Part shown: one piece after another, positions 38,077-50,879 of the stretch
How the letters are laid out: the number at the start of each line of letters is the position of its first letter
Position numbering within the stretch: the stretch's first letter is position 1
Source: Escherichia sp. ESNIH1
GTDB taxonomy: Bacteria > Pseudomonadota > Gammaproteobacteria > Enterobacterales > Enterobacteriaceae
Reading direction: 5' to 3'
DNA length: 64,000 bases
NCBI GenBank assembly: GCA_002918705.1
Contig: PQKR01000011.1
Span: forward strand, 34,803 to 98,802
Program-made: the position numbers and the translations under genes
The notes under the pieces: model-generated
The model's input: only the letters and a program-made list of their open reading frames with translations
Databases searched by the model: none
What the model was told of the DNA's origin: nothing

Positions 38077-39435
38077 ATGGAAAGTACGAACAAGCTAAAG
38101 CGGGGATTAAGCACCCGGCACATCCGCTTTATGGCGCTAGGCTCGGCGATTGGTACCGGGCTGTTTTATGGCTCGGCGGACGCGATCAAGATGGCAGGTC
38201 CCAGCGTGCTGCTGGCCTATATTATTGGCGGCGCGGCGGCCTACATTATTATGCGCGCCCTGGGCGAGATGTCGGTGCATAACCCATCGGCCAGCTCGTT
38301 TTCGCGCTACGCCCAGGAGAACCTCGGGCCGCTGGCGGGCTATATCACCGGCTGGACCTACTGCTTTGAAATTCTGATCGTCGCCATCGCCGACGTCACC
38401 GCCTTCGGGATCTATATGGGCGTCTGGTTCCCGACGGTACCGCACTGGATCTGGGTTCTGAGCGTGGTGATGATCATTTGCGCCGTCAACCTGATGAGCG
38501 TCCGGGTCTTCGGCGAGCTGGAGTTCTGGTTCTCGTTTTTCAAAGTCGCTACCATCATCATCATGATTGCCGCCGGTTTCGGCATCATTATCTGGGGCAT
38601 CGGCAACGGCGGGCAGCCTACCGGCATCCACAACCTGTGGAGCAACGGTGGCTTCTTCAGCAACGGCTGGCTCGGCACGGTGATGGCCCTGCAGATGGTG
38701 ATGTTTGCCTACGGCGGCATTGAGATCATCGGCATCACCGCCGGTGAAGCCAAGGAGCCGGAGAAGTCGATTCCGCGCGCCATCAACTCTGTCCCGCTGC
38801 GTATTCTGGTGTTCTATGTGGGCACCCTGTTTGTCATCATGTCGATCTACCCGTGGAACCAGGTGGGGACCCAGGGCAGCCCGTTCGTGCTGACCTTCCA
38901 GCATCTCGGGATCACCTTTGCCGCCAGCATCCTTAACTTTGTGGTGCTGACCGCCTCGCTCTCGGCAATCAACAGCGACGTGTTTGGCGTCGGGCGTATG
39001 CTGCACGGCATGGCGGAGCAGGGCAGCGCCCCGCAGATGTTCGCTAAAACCTCTCGCCGGGGCATCCCGTGGGTGACGGTGCTGGTGATGACCGTGGCGC
39101 TGCTGTTTGCCGCCTGGCTGAACTACATCATGCCGGAGAATATCTTCCTGGTGATCGCCTCCCTGGCCACCTTCGCCACGGTCTGGGTATGGATTATGAT
39201 CCTGCTGTCGCAGATCGCGTTCCGTCGTCGTCTGTCGCCGGACGAGGTCAAGGCGCTGAAATTCAAGGTGCCGGGTGGGGTGCCGACAACGGTTGTCGGC
39301 GTGCTGTTCCTCGCCTTTATCATCGCCCTGATTGGCTACCACCCCGAGACCCGCATCTCGCTCTACGTCGGCTTTGCATGGATTGCCCTGCTGCTGGTGG
39401 GCTGGATGTTTAAACGTCGAAAAGCAGTGGCGTAA
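38077..39435 (+). CDS. proY: Proline-specific permease ProY
   Basis: A 452-residue APC-type amino-acid permease with about 12 helices; motifs [22 protein letters not shown] (helix 1) and [27 protein letters not shown] are typical. E. coli ProY is a cryptic proline transporter; here the gene looks intact. ATG 38077 has GGAAACG close upstream; an ATG three codons earlier also exists. malZ follows 55 bases on. Confidence 0.95.
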   Translation: MESTNKLKRGLSTRHIRFMALGSAIGTGLFYGSADAIKMAGPSVLLAYIIGGAAAYIIMRALGEMSVHNPSASSFSRYAQENLGPLAGYITGWTYCFEILIVAIADVTAFGIYMGVWFPTVPHWIWVLSVVMIICAVNLMSVRVFGELEFWFSFFKVATIIIMIAAGFGIIIWGIGNGGQPTGIHNLWSNGGFFSNGWLGTVMALQMVMFAYGGIEIIGITAGEAKEPEKSIPRAINSVPLRILVFYVGTLFVIMSIYPWNQVGTQGSPFVLTFQHLGITFAASILNFVVLTASLSAINSDVFGVGRMLHGMAEQGSAPQMFAKTSRRGIPWVTVLVMTVALLFAAWLNYIMPENIFLVIASLATFATVWVWIMILLSQIAFRRRLSPDEVKALKFKVPGGVPTTVVGVLFLAFIIALIGYHPETRISLYVGFAWIALLLVGWMFKRRKAVA

Positions 39436-39490
39436 ACCACCGCACATCGCATACTGTTCTCTGGCAGGGTTAACCTAAAGGAGAGCAGTT

Positions 39491-41308
39491 ATGCTGAATG
39501 CCTGGCATCTTCCGGTCGCACCGTTTGTAAAACAGAACAAAGATAAGCTGCAGGTTGTCCTGTGGCTGACCGGAGACGCGCTGCCGCTGCGGGTAACCCT
39601 GCGGGCAGAGCATGATAACGAAGAGACCTCGATCCGCATGCATCCGCTGCGCAGTGCGCCAAAGCCTGGCGTCACGGCCTGGCGGGCAGAGATCGACTTA
39701 ACCAACGGGCAGCCGCGTCGCCGCTACAGCTTTAAGCTGCTATGGGATGACCGGCAGATCTGGTTTACCCCGCAGGGCTTTAGCCGCTTTCCGCCTGCCC
39801 GGCTGGAGCAGTTCGCCGTCGACGCACCGGATAGCGGGCCGCAGTGGGTGGCCGAGCAGGTCTTCTATCAGATTTTCATCGACCGCTTTGCCCGCAGCCT
39901 GCCGCGCGAGGCCAGCCAGGACAACCTCTACTATCATCACGCCGCCGGGCAGAATATTGAGCTGCGCAGCTGGGACGATCCGGTTACCGCCCACGCTGGC
40001 GGCTCGACCTTCTACGGTGGGGATCTCGACGGCATCAGCGAAAAGCTGCCGTACCTGAAAAAGCTGGGCGTCACCGCGCTCTACCTGAATCCGGTCTTTA
40101 CCGCCCCGAGCGTGCATAAGTACGATACCGAAGACTATCGCCACGTCGATCCGCAGTTTGGCGGCGATGGCGCGCTGCTGCGTCTGCGGGAGAACACCCG
40201 CTGGGAGGGTTTCCGTCTGCTGCTGGACGGCGTCTTCAACCACAGCGGCGACTCCCACGCCTGGTTTGACCGCCACAATCGCGGCACCACCGGGGCGTGC
40301 CATAACCCTGCGTCGCCCTGGCGGTCGTGGTATAGCTTCTCCGAGGAGGGGCGGGCGCTGGACTGGCTGGGCTATCCGAGCCTGCCGAAGCTGGACTATC
40401 AGGATCCCTCTCTGGTGGAAGAGATCTACCGGGGCGAGGACAGCATTGTGCGCCACTGGCTGAAGGCGCCGTGGAGCATGGACGGCTGGCGGCTGGACGT
40501 GGTGCATATGCTGGGAGAGGCGGGCGGGGCGCGCAACAATCTCCTGCACGTCACCGGCATCAGCCAGGCGGCGAAGGAGACAAATCCAGAGGCCTATATT
40601 GTCGGAGAGCACTTTGGCGACGCCCGCCAGTGGCTGCAGGCCGATGCCGAAGACGCCGCCATGAACTACCGGGGCTTTACCGTGCCGGTGTGGGGTTTTC
40701 TGGCTAACACAGATATCTCCTACGATCCGCAGCATATCGATGCGCAGACCTGCGCCGCGTGGATGAACAACTACCGCGCCGGCCTGTCGCACCAGCAGCA
40801 GCTGCGCATGTTTAACCAACTCGACAGCCACGACACCGCCCGCTTTATCTCCCTGCTGGGCAAAGAGGTGGATCGCATGCCGTTGGGCGTCGTCTGGCTC
40901 TTTACCTGGCCGGGCGTACCCTGTATCTACTACGGCGATGAGGTGGGGTTGGACGGCAACAACGATCCCTTCTGCCGCAAGACCTTCCCGTGGGATAAAG
41001 AACGCCAGGATCTCACCCTGCAGGCGCTCTATCAGCGCATGGCAAAACTCAGGCATAAAACTAAAGCGCTGCGCTACGGCGGCTGTCAGGTGATCCACGC
41101 CGAAGGGGACATTTTTGTCTTTATGCGGGTCTATCAGCAGCAGCGGCTGCTGGTAGCGATCAACCGGGGAGCGGCAGCTGACGTCACGCTGGCCGCCTCG
41201 CCGCTGATGGAGGTGAAGCAGTGGCAGATCAAAGAGGGGAAGGGGGAGATTATGGCGGATACCCTGCACCTGCCGGCGGTCTCTGCCTCGGTCTGGCTGG
41301 GAAATTAA
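39491..41308 (+). CDS. malZ: Maltodextrin glucosidase MalZ
   Basis: A 605-residue GH13 enzyme that removes glucose from the reducing end of maltodextrins in the cytoplasm. An N-terminal beta domain (1-120) is followed by the TIM barrel with nucleophile D336 (WRLDV), acid/base E373 (VGEHFGD) and transition-state D448 (LDSHDTAR). AAGGAGAG precedes the ATG. No clear MalT box was seen in the short proY-malZ gap. Confidence 0.97.
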   Translation: MLNAWHLPVAPFVKQNKDKLQVVLWLTGDALPLRVTLRAEHDNEETSIRMHPLRSAPKPGVTAWRAEIDLTNGQPRRRYSFKLLWDDRQIWFTPQGFSRFPPARLEQFAVDAPDSGPQWVAEQVFYQIFIDRFARSLPREASQDNLYYHHAAGQNIELRSWDDPVTAHAGGSTFYGGDLDGISEKLPYLKKLGVTALYLNPVFTAPSVHKYDTEDYRHVDPQFGGDGALLRLRENTRWEGFRLLLDGVFNHSGDSHAWFDRHNRGTTGACHNPASPWRSWYSFSEEGRALDWLGYPSLPKLDYQDPSLVEEIYRGEDSIVRHWLKAPWSMDGWRLDVVHMLGEAGGARNNLLHVTGISQAAKETNPEAYIVGEHFGDARQWLQADAEDAAMNYRGFTVPVWGFLANTDISYDPQHIDAQTCAAWMNNYRAGLSHQQQLRMFNQLDSHDTARFISLLGKEVDRMPLGVVWLFTWPGVPCIYYGDEVGLDGNNDPFCRKTFPWDKERQDLTLQALYQRMAKLRHKTKALRYGGCQVIHAEGDIFVFMRVYQQQRLLVAINRGAAADVTLAASPLMEVKQWQIKEGKGEIMADTLHLPAVSASVWLGN

Positions 41309-41314
41309 GGTGTC

Positions 41315-41603
41315 AACGCCCGGTGGCGCTACGCTTACCGGGCCTACACCTTGCAACGTGCCTGCGTAGGCCGGGCAAACGTAGTGCCGCCCGGCACGAT
41401 CGCGTCAGCATGATAACGCCCGGTGGCGCTACGCTTACCGGGCCTACACCTTGCAACGTGCCTGCGTAGGCCGGGCAAACGCAGTGCCGCCCGGCACGAT
41501 CGCGTCAGCATGATAACGCCCGGTGGCGCTACGCTTACCGGGCCTACAAACCACACCGTGCATGACGTAGGCCGGGCAAACGCAGCGCCGCCCGGCGTTA
41601 AAA
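41315..41603. repeat. Tandem BIME array, 100-bp period, six REP units
   Basis: The block from 41315 to 41414 recurs at 41415-41514 with one base changed (GTAGTGCC to GCAGTGCC), and a third, diverged copy runs to about 41603. Each block has two REP units in opposite orientation. It fills the whole gap between convergent malZ and the peroxiredoxin gene. Confidence 0.92.
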
Positions 41604-41604
41604 A

Positions 41605-42207
41605 CTACAGGTTTGTCAGATGTTCGCTGAGGAACTTCGCGACGCCGTCCGGAGAGGCGTTCATGCCCTCTTTACCTTTTTCCCACTGGGCCGGACACAC
41701 TTCGCCATGCTCTTCGTGGAACTGCAGCGCATCAACCATGCGCAGCATTTCGTCGACGTTACGCCCCAAAGGCAGATCGTTCACCACCTGATGGCGCACG
41801 ATGCCCGCTTTGTCGATCAGGAAGGAGCCGCGCAGGGCGACGCCCTCGTCCGGATGCTCAATGCCGTAGGCTTTCTGCACTTCGCGTTTGATATCCGCCA
41901 CCATCGCATACTTCACCGGCCCGATGCCGCCTTTCTCCACCGGGGTATTACGCCAGGCGTTGTGGACAAACTCAGAGTCAAACGAGACGCCGACCACTTC
42001 GACGCCGCGCTGCTGAAACTCTTCGTAGCGTTTATCGAAGGCGATCAGCTCTGATGGGCAGACGAAGGTGAAGTCCATCGGCCAGAAGAAGAGAACCGTG
42101 GCTTTGCCTGCGGTGTGCTGCTTGAAGTTAAACTTCTCAACGATCTCACCGCTGCCTAAGACCGCTGCGGCGGTAAAGTCCGGGGCCGGACGCGTGACCA
42201 GAACCAT
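41605..42207 (-). CDS. 2-Cys peroxiredoxin (AhpC/Prx1 family)
   Basis: A 200-residue thiol peroxidase that reduces hydrogen peroxide and organic peroxides. Peroxidatic Cys50 lies in FTFVCPSEL and resolving Cys171 in EVCPAQW, so it is a typical 2-Cys enzyme. The GGIGP motif is present but the C-terminal YF motif of overoxidation-sensitive forms is absent, as expected for a robust bacterial enzyme. A similar gene sits here in Salmonella but not E. coli K-12. No ahpF reductase gene is adjacent, so thioredoxin or another donor probably serves it. Confidence 0.92.
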   Translation of the reverse strand: MVLVTRPAPDFTAAAVLGSGEIVEKFNFKQHTAGKATVLFFWPMDFTFVCPSELIAFDKRYEEFQQRGVEVVGVSFDSEFVHNAWRNTPVEKGGIGPVKYAMVADIKREVQKAYGIEHPDEGVALRGSFLIDKAGIVRHQVVNDLPLGRNVDEMLRMVDALQFHEEHGEVCPAQWEKGKEGMNASPDGVAKFLSEHLTNL

Positions 42208-42283
42208 ATTAAATCTCCTTTTAATAATGAGGTTATTTAGCGCAACGCGGCCAGTATAGGAGGGCGAAAAGAGAACGCAATGC

Positions 42284-42865
42284 TTAAAGCTGCTTATTTT
42301 GCGCCTGATCCATCATGCGCGGATAGAACTGCCAGAACAGCGTCTCCAGCGCCGGGTAGTGGGCGTCAAGATCGTGCCAGGAGTCGCGCAGGGCGTCGAG
42401 GCGGGGACGGCGGTTAGCCATGCCGTTCAGCACCTGCTGAATAAACGCCATCTCGCGGTAGCGCTCCAGCCAGTTTTCCGACCACAGATAGTTATTGAGG
42501 TTGACGAACGGCGGCGGCGATTCCGGCAGAATGGTGACCACCTGGGCGCGGGCGTAACGGACAAACGCAGGCAGCGGCTGGTCAGGAGAGATCTGCGCCC
42601 AGTGGCGCGAGAGGAAGTGATCCCACATCACGTCCAGCGTAATGGGCGCGACGCGGCGGGTCTCCGGGCGGAACCAGGCTTTGGCCTCACGCACCTCCGG
42701 CAAAGCGTCGGTCAGGGCATCCACGCGCCGGTGCATACGAATACCCTCTACGACCTCGTCAGGGTAGGTGCCGTCCGGGTTGCCGCGCACAAAATCGGCG
42801 AGCAAATTACCAGAGAGCGAGCTTTGGGCAAGATGCGCCAAATGTAAATGAGCAAGAAAATTCAT
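42284..42865 (-). CDS. acpH: Acyl carrier protein phosphodiesterase AcpH
   Basis: A 193-residue HD-like phosphodiesterase (E. coli AcpH, 193) that removes the 4'-phosphopantetheine arm from holo-ACP. Visible: [42 protein letters not shown] and [14 protein letters not shown], with the metal-binding His and Asp residues. Divergent from queA. Confidence 0.96.
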   Translation of the reverse strand: MNFLAHLHLAHLAQSSLSGNLLADFVRGNPDGTYPDEVVEGIRMHRRVDALTDALPEVREAKAWFRPETRRVAPITLDVMWDHFLSRHWAQISPDQPLPAFVRYARAQVVTILPESPPPFVNLNNYLWSENWLERYREMAFIQQVLNGMANRRPRLDALRDSWHDLDAHYPALETLFWQFYPRMMDQAQNKQL

Positions 42866-42958
42866 CGTCTATTCTTTATCCACAGGCGGGTAACGGTTGC
42901 AGGGAGCACGCCCCGGCACTAGACTACCCGCCTCTTAATTATGTCTTGAGTTAGCGTC

Positions 42959-44029
42959 ATGCGTGTTGCCGATTTTTCCTTTGAACTACCTGAATCCCTG
43001 ATTGCCCACTATCCGCAGCCTGAGCGTAGCAGCTGTCGTTTGCTGTCGCTTGACGGGCCGACGGGGGCGCTGACGCATGGTACTTTCACCGATCTGCTCG
43101 ATAAGCTCAACCCGGGCGATCTGCTGGTGTTTAACAATACCCGCGTCATCCCGGCACGCCTGTTTGGCCGTAAAGCCAGCGGCGGCAAGATTGAAGTACT
43201 GGTCGAACGTATGCTCGATGATAAACGTATTCTGGCACATATTCGCGCCTCTAAGGCGCCGAAGCCGGGTGCGGAGCTGTTGCTGGGCGACGATGAGAGC
43301 ATCCAGGCCACGATGGTGGCGCGTTACGATGCGCTGTTTGAGGTGGAGTTTAATGATGCGCGCCCGGTGCTGGATATCCTCAACGCCATCGGCCATATGC
43401 CGCTGCCGCCCTATATCGACCGTCCGGACGAGGACGCAGACCGCGAGCTGTACCAAACCGTTTACAGTGAAAAGCCGGGTGCGGTTGCCGCGCCAACGGC
43501 GGGCCTGCACTTTGACGAGCCGCTGCTCGCTGCGCTGCGCGAGAAGGGCATTGAGCAGGCCTTTGTCACCCTCCACGTGGGGGCAGGTACCTTCCAGCCG
43601 GTACGCGTCGACAGCATTGAAGACCACATCATGCACTCCGAGTATGCCGAGGTGCCGCAGGAGGTGGTTGACGCCGTGCTGGCCGCAAAAGCGCGCGGTA
43701 ACCGGGTGATAGCGGTAGGCACCACCTCTGTACGATCGCTGGAGAGCGCGGCCCAGGCGGCGAAGAGCGATCTCATCGAACCCTTCTTTGGCGATACGCA
43801 GATCTTTATCTACCCGGGCTACCAGTACAAGGTGATCGACGCGCTGGTGACCAACTTCCACCTGCCGGAGTCGACGCTGATTATGCTGGTATCGGCATTT
43901 GCGGGGTATCAGCACACCATGAACGCCTATCATGCTGCCGTAGAAGAGAAATATCGCTTTTTTAGCTACGGCGATGCGATGTTTATCACGTACAATCCTT
44001 CCGCTATTCATGAGCGTGTCGGGGAATAA
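42959..44029 (+). CDS. queA: tRNA preQ1(34) S-adenosylmethionine ribosyltransferase-isomerase
   Basis: A 356-residue enzyme (E. coli length) that transfers and isomerises the ribosyl part of S-adenosylmethionine onto preQ1 in tRNA to give epoxyqueuosine. Markers: [50 protein letters not shown] and [20 protein letters not shown]. First gene of the queA-tgt-yajC-secD-secF cluster. Confidence 0.98.
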   Translation: MRVADFSFELPESLIAHYPQPERSSCRLLSLDGPTGALTHGTFTDLLDKLNPGDLLVFNNTRVIPARLFGRKASGGKIEVLVERMLDDKRILAHIRASKAPKPGAELLLGDDESIQATMVARYDALFEVEFNDARPVLDILNAIGHMPLPPYIDRPDEDADRELYQTVYSEKPGAVAAPTAGLHFDEPLLAALREKGIEQAFVTLHVGAGTFQPVRVDSIEDHIMHSEYAEVPQEVVDAVLAAKARGNRVIAVGTTSVRSLESAAQAAKSDLIEPFFGDTQIFIYPGYQYKVIDALVTNFHLPESTLIMLVSAFAGYQHTMNAYHAAVEEKYRFFSYGDAMFITYNPSAIHERVGE

Positions 44030-44082
44030 GTCCGCGACACCGGTTTAAACGTCAGACTGTTTTTCTGATGCTGGAGAGTTAA

Positions 44083-45210
<1,128 letters not shown>

Positions 45211-45231
45211 TTTAATAATGAGGGAATTTAA

Positions 45232-45573
45232 ATGAGCTTTTTTATTTCTGATGCTGTAGCAGCAGATGCACCGGTAGGTGCAGCTGGCCAGAGTAGCCCG
45301 ATGTCTCTGATCCTGATGCTGGTGGTGTTCGGTCTGATCTTCTACTTCATGATCCTCCGTCCGCAGCAGAAACGCACTAAAGAGCACAAGAAGCTGATGG
45401 ACTCCATCGCCAAGGGTGATGAAGTGCTGACTAACGGTGGTCTGGTTGGCCGCGTAACCAAAGTAGCGGAAACTGGCTACATTGCTATCGCGCTGAACGA
45501 CACCACTGAAGTGGTTATCAAACGTGACTTCGTAGCTGCCGTTCTGCCGAAAGGCACCATGAAGGCGCTGTAA
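45232..45573 (+). CDS. yajC: Sec translocase accessory protein YajC
   Basis: A 113-residue single-helix membrane protein (SLILMLVVFGLIFYFMILRPQQKR) with a C-terminal SH3-like cytoplasmic part (GDEVLTNGGLVGRVTKV). It binds SecDF and the SecYEG holo-complex. GAGGGAATT lies upstream of the ATG. Cotranscribed with secD and secF. Confidence 0.97.
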   Translation: MSFFISDAVAADAPVGAAGQSSPMSLILMLVVFGLIFYFMILRPQQKRTKEHKKLMDSIAKGDEVLTNGGLVGRVTKVAETGYIAIALNDTTEVVIKRDFVAAVLPKGTMKAL

Positions 45574-45600
45574 TTTACTGTTTTCCCAAAGGGAACTGCC

Positions 45601-47448
45601 GTGTTAAACCGTTATCCTTTGTGGAAGTACATTATGCTGGTCGTCGTCATTGTCGTCGGCCTGCTTTACGCACTTCCCAACCTCTATGGTGAGGATCCGG
45701 CTGTTCAAATCACTGGCGCGCGCGGCGTCGCCGCCAGTGAGCAAACGCTGATCCAGGTCCAGAACACTTTACAAGAACAAAAAATCACCGCTAAGTCTGT
45801 GGCACTGGAAGAGGGCGCTATCCTTGCCCGCTTTGACTCCACCGATACGCAGCTGCGCGCCCGCGAGGCGATGATGAGCGTATTGGGCGATAAGTACGTT
45901 GTGGCGCTGAACCTTGCTCCGGCTACCCCGCGCTGGCTCTCCATGCTGAAAGCGGAGCCGATGAAGCTCGGCCTCGACCTGCGTGGCGGCGTGCACTTCC
46001 TGATGGAAGTGGATATGGACACCGCGCTGTGCAAGCTCCAGGAGCAGAACATGGACAGCCTGCGCAGCGATCTGCGCGAGAAGGGCATTGCCTACACTAA
46101 CGTGCGTAAAGAAGATAACTACGGCATGAGCATCGTGTTCCGCGACAGCGCGGCACGTGACAGCGCCATCTCTTATCTGACCCCGCGCCACCGCGATCTG
46201 GTTATCAACACCCAGGGCGACAACGCGCTGCGTGCGGTGATGACCGATGCGCGTCTGAGCGAAGCCCGCGAGTACGCGGTGCAGCAGAACATCAACATTC
46301 TGCGCAACCGTGTTAACCAGCTGGGCGTCGCTGAGCCGCTGGTGCAGCGCCAGGGCGCTGACCGTATCGTCGTCGAGCTGCCGGGTATTCAGGACACCGC
46401 ACGCGCGAAAGAGATTCTGGGCGCGACCGCAACGCTTGAGTTCCGTCTGGTCAACACCAACGTCGACAGCTCTGCTGCCGCCTCAGGCCGCGTGCCGGGC
46501 GACTCGGAAGTGAAGCAGATGCGCGAAGGGCAGCCGGTTGTGCTGTACAAACGCGTTATTCTGACCGGGGATCACATCACCGACTCCACCTCCAGCCAGG
46601 ATGAGTACAACCAGCCGCAGGTTAACATCTCGCTCGACAGCGCCGGTGGTAACATCATGTCTAACTTCACCAAGGACAACATCGGCAAGCCGATGGCGAC
46701 CCTGTTCGTGGAGTACAAAGACAGCGGTAAGAAAGATGCCAACGGCCGCGCCGTGCTGGTGAAACAGGAAGAGGTGATTAACATCGCCAACATCCAGTCT
46801 CGCCTTGGCAACAGCTTCCGTATTACCGGCATCAACAACCCGAACGAAGCGCGTCAGCTCTCGCTGCTGCTGCGTGCGGGCGCGCTGATTGCCCCGATCC
46901 AGATTGTTGAAGAGCGTACCATCGGCCCAACCCTTGGGATGCAGAACATTCAGCAGGGTCTGGAAGCCTGCCTGGCGGGCCTCGCTGCCTCCATCATCTT
47001 CATGGTCTTCTTCTATAAGAAGTTCGGCCTGATCGCGACCTCGGCGCTCATCGCTAACCTGGTGCTGATCGTTGGCGTGATGTCTCTGCTGCCGGGGGCC
47101 ACCCTGACCATGCCGGGCATTGCGGGGATCGTCTTAACCCTTGCGGTAGCGGTGGATGCGAACGTCCTGATTAACGAACGTATCAAAGAAGAGTTGAGCA
47201 ACGGCCGCTCGGTACAGCAGGCAATCGACGAAGGTTACAAAGGCGCGTTTAGCTCCATCTTTGACGCCAACGTCACGACGCTTATCAAGGTCATCATCCT
47301 GTATGCCGTAGGCACCGGGGCAATTAAAGGCTTTGCGATTACTACCGGTATCGGTGTGGCGACGTCAATGTTTACCGCCATCGTCGGTACGCGTGCCATC
47401 GTAAACCTGTTGTACGGCGGCAAACGCATCAACAAGCTGTCTATCTGA
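45601..47448 (+). CDS. secD: Protein translocase subunit SecD
   Basis: A 615-residue RND-type membrane protein (E. coli length). An N-terminal helix, a large periplasmic P1 head ([17 protein letters not shown] at its start) and five C-terminal helices ([24 protein letters not shown] carries the proton-path Asp region). With SecF it uses the proton gradient to pull secreted proteins forward. Start is GTG at 45601. Confidence 0.98.
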   Translation: MLNRYPLWKYIMLVVVIVVGLLYALPNLYGEDPAVQITGARGVAASEQTLIQVQNTLQEQKITAKSVALEEGAILARFDSTDTQLRAREAMMSVLGDKYVVALNLAPATPRWLSMLKAEPMKLGLDLRGGVHFLMEVDMDTALCKLQEQNMDSLRSDLREKGIAYTNVRKEDNYGMSIVFRDSAARDSAISYLTPRHRDLVINTQGDNALRAVMTDARLSEAREYAVQQNINILRNRVNQLGVAEPLVQRQGADRIVVELPGIQDTARAKEILGATATLEFRLVNTNVDSSAAASGRVPGDSEVKQMREGQPVVLYKRVILTGDHITDSTSSQDEYNQPQVNISLDSAGGNIMSNFTKDNIGKPMATLFVEYKDSGKKDANGRAVLVKQEEVINIANIQSRLGNSFRITGINNPNEARQLSLLLRAGALIAPIQIVEERTIGPTLGMQNIQQGLEACLAGLAASIIFMVFFYKKFGLIATSALIANLVLIVGVMSLLPGATLTMPGIAGIVLTLAVAVDANVLINERIKEELSNGRSVQQAIDEGYKGAFSSIFDANVTTLIKVIILYAVGTGAIKGFAITTGIGVATSMFTAIVGTRAIVNLLYGGKRINKLSI

Positions 47449-47458
47449 GGAGTGCGTT

Positions 47459-48430
47459 GTGGCACAGGAATATACTGTTGAACAATTGAACCACGGGCGT
47501 AAAGTCTATGACTTTATGCGCTGGGATTACTGGGCTTTCGGCATCTCCGGGTTTCTGCTGATCCTGTCGATTATCATTATCGGCGTGCGCGGCTTTAACT
47601 GGGGTCTCGACTTCACCGGCGGTACGGTCATTGAAATCTCGCTGGAAAAACCGGCCGATATGGACATGATGCGTGACGCGCTGCAGAAAGCCGGTTTTGA
47701 GGATCCGCTGCTGCAGAACTTTGGCAGCAGCCGTGACATCATGGTGCGTATGCCGCCTGCCGAAGGGGCAACCGGTGGCCAGGCGCTGGGCAGCAAAGTG
47801 GTGAGCGTGATTAACGAGGCCACCAGCCAGAACGCGGCGGTAAAACGCATCGAGTTCGTGGGGCCAAGCGTCGGTGCCGATCTGGCACAGAACGGTGCGA
47901 TGGCGCTGCTGGTAGCGCTGATCTCTATCCTGGTTTACGTCGGCTTCCGCTTCGAGTGGCGTCTGGCGGCAGGGGTGGTTATCGCGCTGGCGCACGACGT
48001 GATCATCACGATGGGTGTGCTGTCGCTGTTCCATATCGAGATCGACCTGACCATCGTGGCATCGCTGATGTCCGTTATCGGCTACTCGCTTAACGACAGC
48101 ATCGTGGTTTCCGACCGTATTCGTGAGAACTTCCGCAAAATTCGTCGCGGGACGCCTTACGAGATCTTTAACGTGTCGCTGACCCAGACGCTGCACCGTA
48201 CCTTGATCACCTCAGGCACCACCTTAGTGGTTATCCTGATGCTCTACCTCTTCGGTGGCGCAATGCTGCAGGGCTTCTCGCTGACCATGCTGATCGGTGT
48301 TTCCATCGGTACAGCATCGTCTATCTACGTGGCCTCGGCGCTGGCGCTGAAGCTCGGGATGAGACGTGAGCATCTGCTGCAGCAGAAGGTGGAGAAAGAG
48401 GGGGCGGATCAGCCGTCAATCCTGCCGTAA
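47459..48430 (+). CDS. secF: Protein translocase subunit SecF
   Basis: A 323-residue partner of SecD with six helices; [20 protein letters not shown] starts the periplasmic domain and [17 protein letters not shown] marks the fourth-helix region. Start is GTG at 47459, ten bases after the secD stop. A strong terminator follows at once. E. coli carries yajD next; it is absent here. Confidence 0.98.
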   Translation: MAQEYTVEQLNHGRKVYDFMRWDYWAFGISGFLLILSIIIIGVRGFNWGLDFTGGTVIEISLEKPADMDMMRDALQKAGFEDPLLQNFGSSRDIMVRMPPAEGATGGQALGSKVVSVINEATSQNAAVKRIEFVGPSVGADLAQNGAMALLVALISILVYVGFRFEWRLAAGVVIALAHDVIITMGVLSLFHIEIDLTIVASLMSVIGYSLNDSIVVSDRIRENFRKIRRGTPYEIFNVSLTQTLHRTLITSGTTLVVILMLYLFGGAMLQGFSLTMLIGVSIGTASSIYVASALALKLGMRREHLLQQKVEKEGADQPSILP

Positions 48431-48448
48431 CCGGCTCTTCGCTAATAA

Positions 48449-48477
48449 AAAAGCCAGCAATTACGCTGGCTTTTTTT
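48449..48477 (+). terminator. secF intrinsic terminator
   Basis: AAAAAGCCAGC, 6-base loop, GCTGGCTTTTTTT: a stem flanked by A and T runs, so it may act in both directions for secF and tsx. Confidence 0.92.
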
Positions 48478-48483
48478 ATGTCT

Positions 48484-48541
48484 GACGCCGGGTGGCGCTG
48501 CGCTTATCCGGCCTACGTTTCGTGCTTTTGTAGGCCCCGCA
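48484..48541. repeat. REP element pair
   Basis: GCCGGGTGGCGCTGCGCTTATCCGGC-type unit followed by an opposed, partial GTAGGCCCCGC unit, between secF and tsx. Confidence 0.7.
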
Positions 48542-48544
48542 AGC

Positions 48545-49429
48545 TTAGAAGTTGTAACCTGCCACCAGGTAACCACCCCAGCCGGTAGAGCGGACGTTGA
48601 AGTTGCCGCTGCCGAAGTTCAGGCTGGCATCGTCATTCCACTGGCCGCCGTTGTGCCAGTAACGCGCGACCACCGAGTAGTGCCAGTGATCGTAGTTCAG
48701 AGCCAGAATGTGGCTGGAGGCGATAGAGTCGTTGGTACGCGCCTGCATGCCGTTCAGATCGCGGAAATCTTTGTCGCCCAGCTCGGAACCCCAGTCAAAG
48801 TTAGTGAAGCCGATATAGCTCAGCTGGCCGCCCCACAGCTGGGTAATCGGCACAAAGTATTTCACCTTGAAGCGGTAGCCATCCCACTCGTTCTCGTTCG
48901 CGGCTTCGTAGTTCTGCCACTGGTACTTAGCATAGACGTTCAGGGAGAGGCTCATCGGCAGGCCGGTATCGATGTCTGTACCCAGACCCATGTACCAGGT
49001 GCTCTGACGGCCCGCTTTGTTGCGGCCCATGTCGTAGATGTAGTTATTCGCGAAATACCACTCTTTGAACGGACCAAACGCCAGGCTGGTGCCGGTCAGC
49101 TTGTCGATAGAGAAGCGAGGTTCAATCTCCATAAACAGCGGGGAGCCGTGGTTCCAGATACCCTGCGCGGTGCTGTTGCCACCGAAGAAGACCGGCGCAT
49201 CCATGTAGCCATAGAAGTCAAACCAATCCTTTTTGGCGAACGCTTCGTACTCCAGGTAGGTATCGTTACGAATAGTCGGCCCGAAACGGGTGTGGTAGCT
49301 GCCTACCACGTTAACGCTCTGATGCCACCAGTCGGAGACGAACTCGCTGTTGCTGGTTTCGGCCGCATTCACGGCGAAGATGGAGGAGAGCGCAAGTGCC
49401 GCACCGGCGACGAGTAAAGTTTTTTTCAT
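48545..49429 (-). CDS. tsx: Nucleoside-specific channel Tsx
   Basis: A 294-residue outer-membrane beta-barrel precursor (signal peptide [22 protein letters not shown]). Mature sequence [20 protein letters not shown] and many aromatic-rich strands, ending YLVAGYNF with C-terminal Phe. It passes nucleosides and deoxynucleosides, and is a receptor for phage T6 and colicin K in E. coli. The start at 49429 is family-supported; the frame upstream is not. Confidence 0.97.
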   Translation of the reverse strand: MKKTLLVAGAALALSSIFAVNAAETSNSEFVSDWWHQSVNVVGSYHTRFGPTIRNDTYLEYEAFAKKDWFDFYGYMDAPVFFGGNSTAQGIWNHGSPLFMEIEPRFSIDKLTGTSLAFGPFKEWYFANNYIYDMGRNKAGRQSTWYMGLGTDIDTGLPMSLSLNVYAKYQWQNYEAANENEWDGYRFKVKYFVPITQLWGGQLSYIGFTNFDWGSELGDKDFRDLNGMQARTNDSIASSHILALNYDHWHYSVVARYWHNGGQWNDDASLNFGSGNFNVRSTGWGGYLVAGYNF

Positions 49430-49567
49430 ATTTATGCCACTGATTGAAGTCCCTGACGGGATCGAAAGAATGCTGTTGATGCTTTTCAAAATGTTTCGAC
49501 TTTCTGCGGGCCTATTATAAGTTTCCTTGCTCACAAAAATATGTGTTGTTTCACAGATCCATCATAT

Positions 49568-49595
49568 ACGTAATCGATTGCGTTCACGTTTGCGT
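49568..49595. promoter_or_regulatory. LacI-family operator-like sites upstream of tsx
   Basis: ACGTAATCGATTGCGT (49568-49583) is a near-perfect palindrome close to the PurR consensus ACGCAAACGTTTGCGT, and overlaps GCGTTCACGTTTGCGT (49580-49595), which keeps the whole right half. The direct repeats ATTGCGTT and GTTTGCGT also resemble CytR octamers. E. coli tsx is known to be under CytR/CRP control. Confidence 0.5.
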
Positions 49596-49685
49596 AGATA
49601 AAACGGGGCGATTGTACTGGCAATCTGCGGCATTGCCAATATTTGAGGTTTGAAGAGGGGAAAGTTAAAAGAGGAAGATTAGGCG

Positions 49686-49705
49686 AAGGGCGGCGCTGCG
49701 CCCTT
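49686..49705 (-). terminator. yajI terminator hairpin
   Basis: AAGGGCG (49686-49692) and CGCCCTT (49699-49705), loop of 6, just downstream of the yajI stop on the minus strand and followed there by a T/C-rich stretch. Confidence 0.6.
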
Positions 49706-49728
49706 ACAGAAAGTAACCGAGTGTGACC

Positions 49729-50271
49729 TTATTGCATATTGGCTGGCTGAATATCGTGAATGCGGATAAAACCAAGCTGTTCGGGGGTGATGCCGTTGAG
49801 CTGCAGCGGAACGCTGACGTCGCTCGGCGCAAGCGTGCTGGCTGGGGCGCTAATCAGCTGGTTCTGGACGTTAACTTCCTGCGGGTTCTCCGTGGTACCC
49901 TGAATTTGCCCCCACTCAACCGTGCCGCTAAAGGCGGGCAGCGGCGTATTCGACTCACCCTGAATGAGCAGCGTCAGGCGCGTTCCGCCGGCGTTGGGAG
50001 CAATATCTTTCATTGACATGCGCAGCATGCCGAGCTGACTGTTCAGCCGCGCCGGGGTATTGGCGCCGGGCAGCAGATAGACACCGCTCTCAGATTTGGC
50101 GTTCAGGCTGTTCTGCTGGGTGATCTTCACCGTCTCCTGGTTGAGCTTGCTCATCTCTTTGTTGAGCGTGCTCACGCTCTGGTGCAGCTGGCGAACCTCG
50201 CTCTGCTGGGCGCAGGCGCTAAGGGTAAACAGGCTCCCCAGCAGGGCGAGCTTCAGATAACGGCTTGTCAT
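49729..50271 (-). CDS. yajI: Lipoprotein YajI (DUF3251)
   Basis: A 180-residue lipoprotein (E. coli YajI, 179). Signal peptide with lipobox LSAC (Cys about 19), then a coiled-coil of Gln/Asn/Lys heptads (VSTLNKEMSKLNQETVKI) and a beta-rich C-terminal domain. It starts MTSRYLKLALLG at 50271; frames extending to 50379 are not supported. Function unknown. Divergent from nrdR. Confidence 0.93.
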   Translation of the reverse strand: MTSRYLKLALLGSLFTLSACAQQSEVRQLHQSVSTLNKEMSKLNQETVKITQQNSLNAKSESGVYLLPGANTPARLNSQLGMLRMSMKDIAPNAGGTRLTLLIQGESNTPLPAFSGTVEWGQIQGTTENPQEVNVQNQLISAPASTLAPSDVSVPLQLNGITPEQLGFIRIHDIQPANMQ

Positions 50272-50389
50272 GGTAGCGGTTTCCTTAAACGTGTTATTGC
50301 CTGTAAGGGTAGATCGTTCCGCCGCGCTTGACATCGATCCTTTATCCCAAAAGTGCTGATGCCTTTGTTGTCGCGGCATATCGGGTTAA

Positions 50390-50875
<486 letters not shown>

Positions 50876-50879
50876 GCCC

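Noticed and set aside
38137..39447. 436-codon minus-strand frame opposite proY
   Set aside because: Its His/Gln/Asp-rich composition is typical of the antisense of membrane-protein genes; proY is intact on the other strand.
39740..41356. 538-codon minus-strand frame opposite malZ
   Set aside because: It is the antisense of a well-conserved GH13 gene and runs on into the REP array; no family features are seen.
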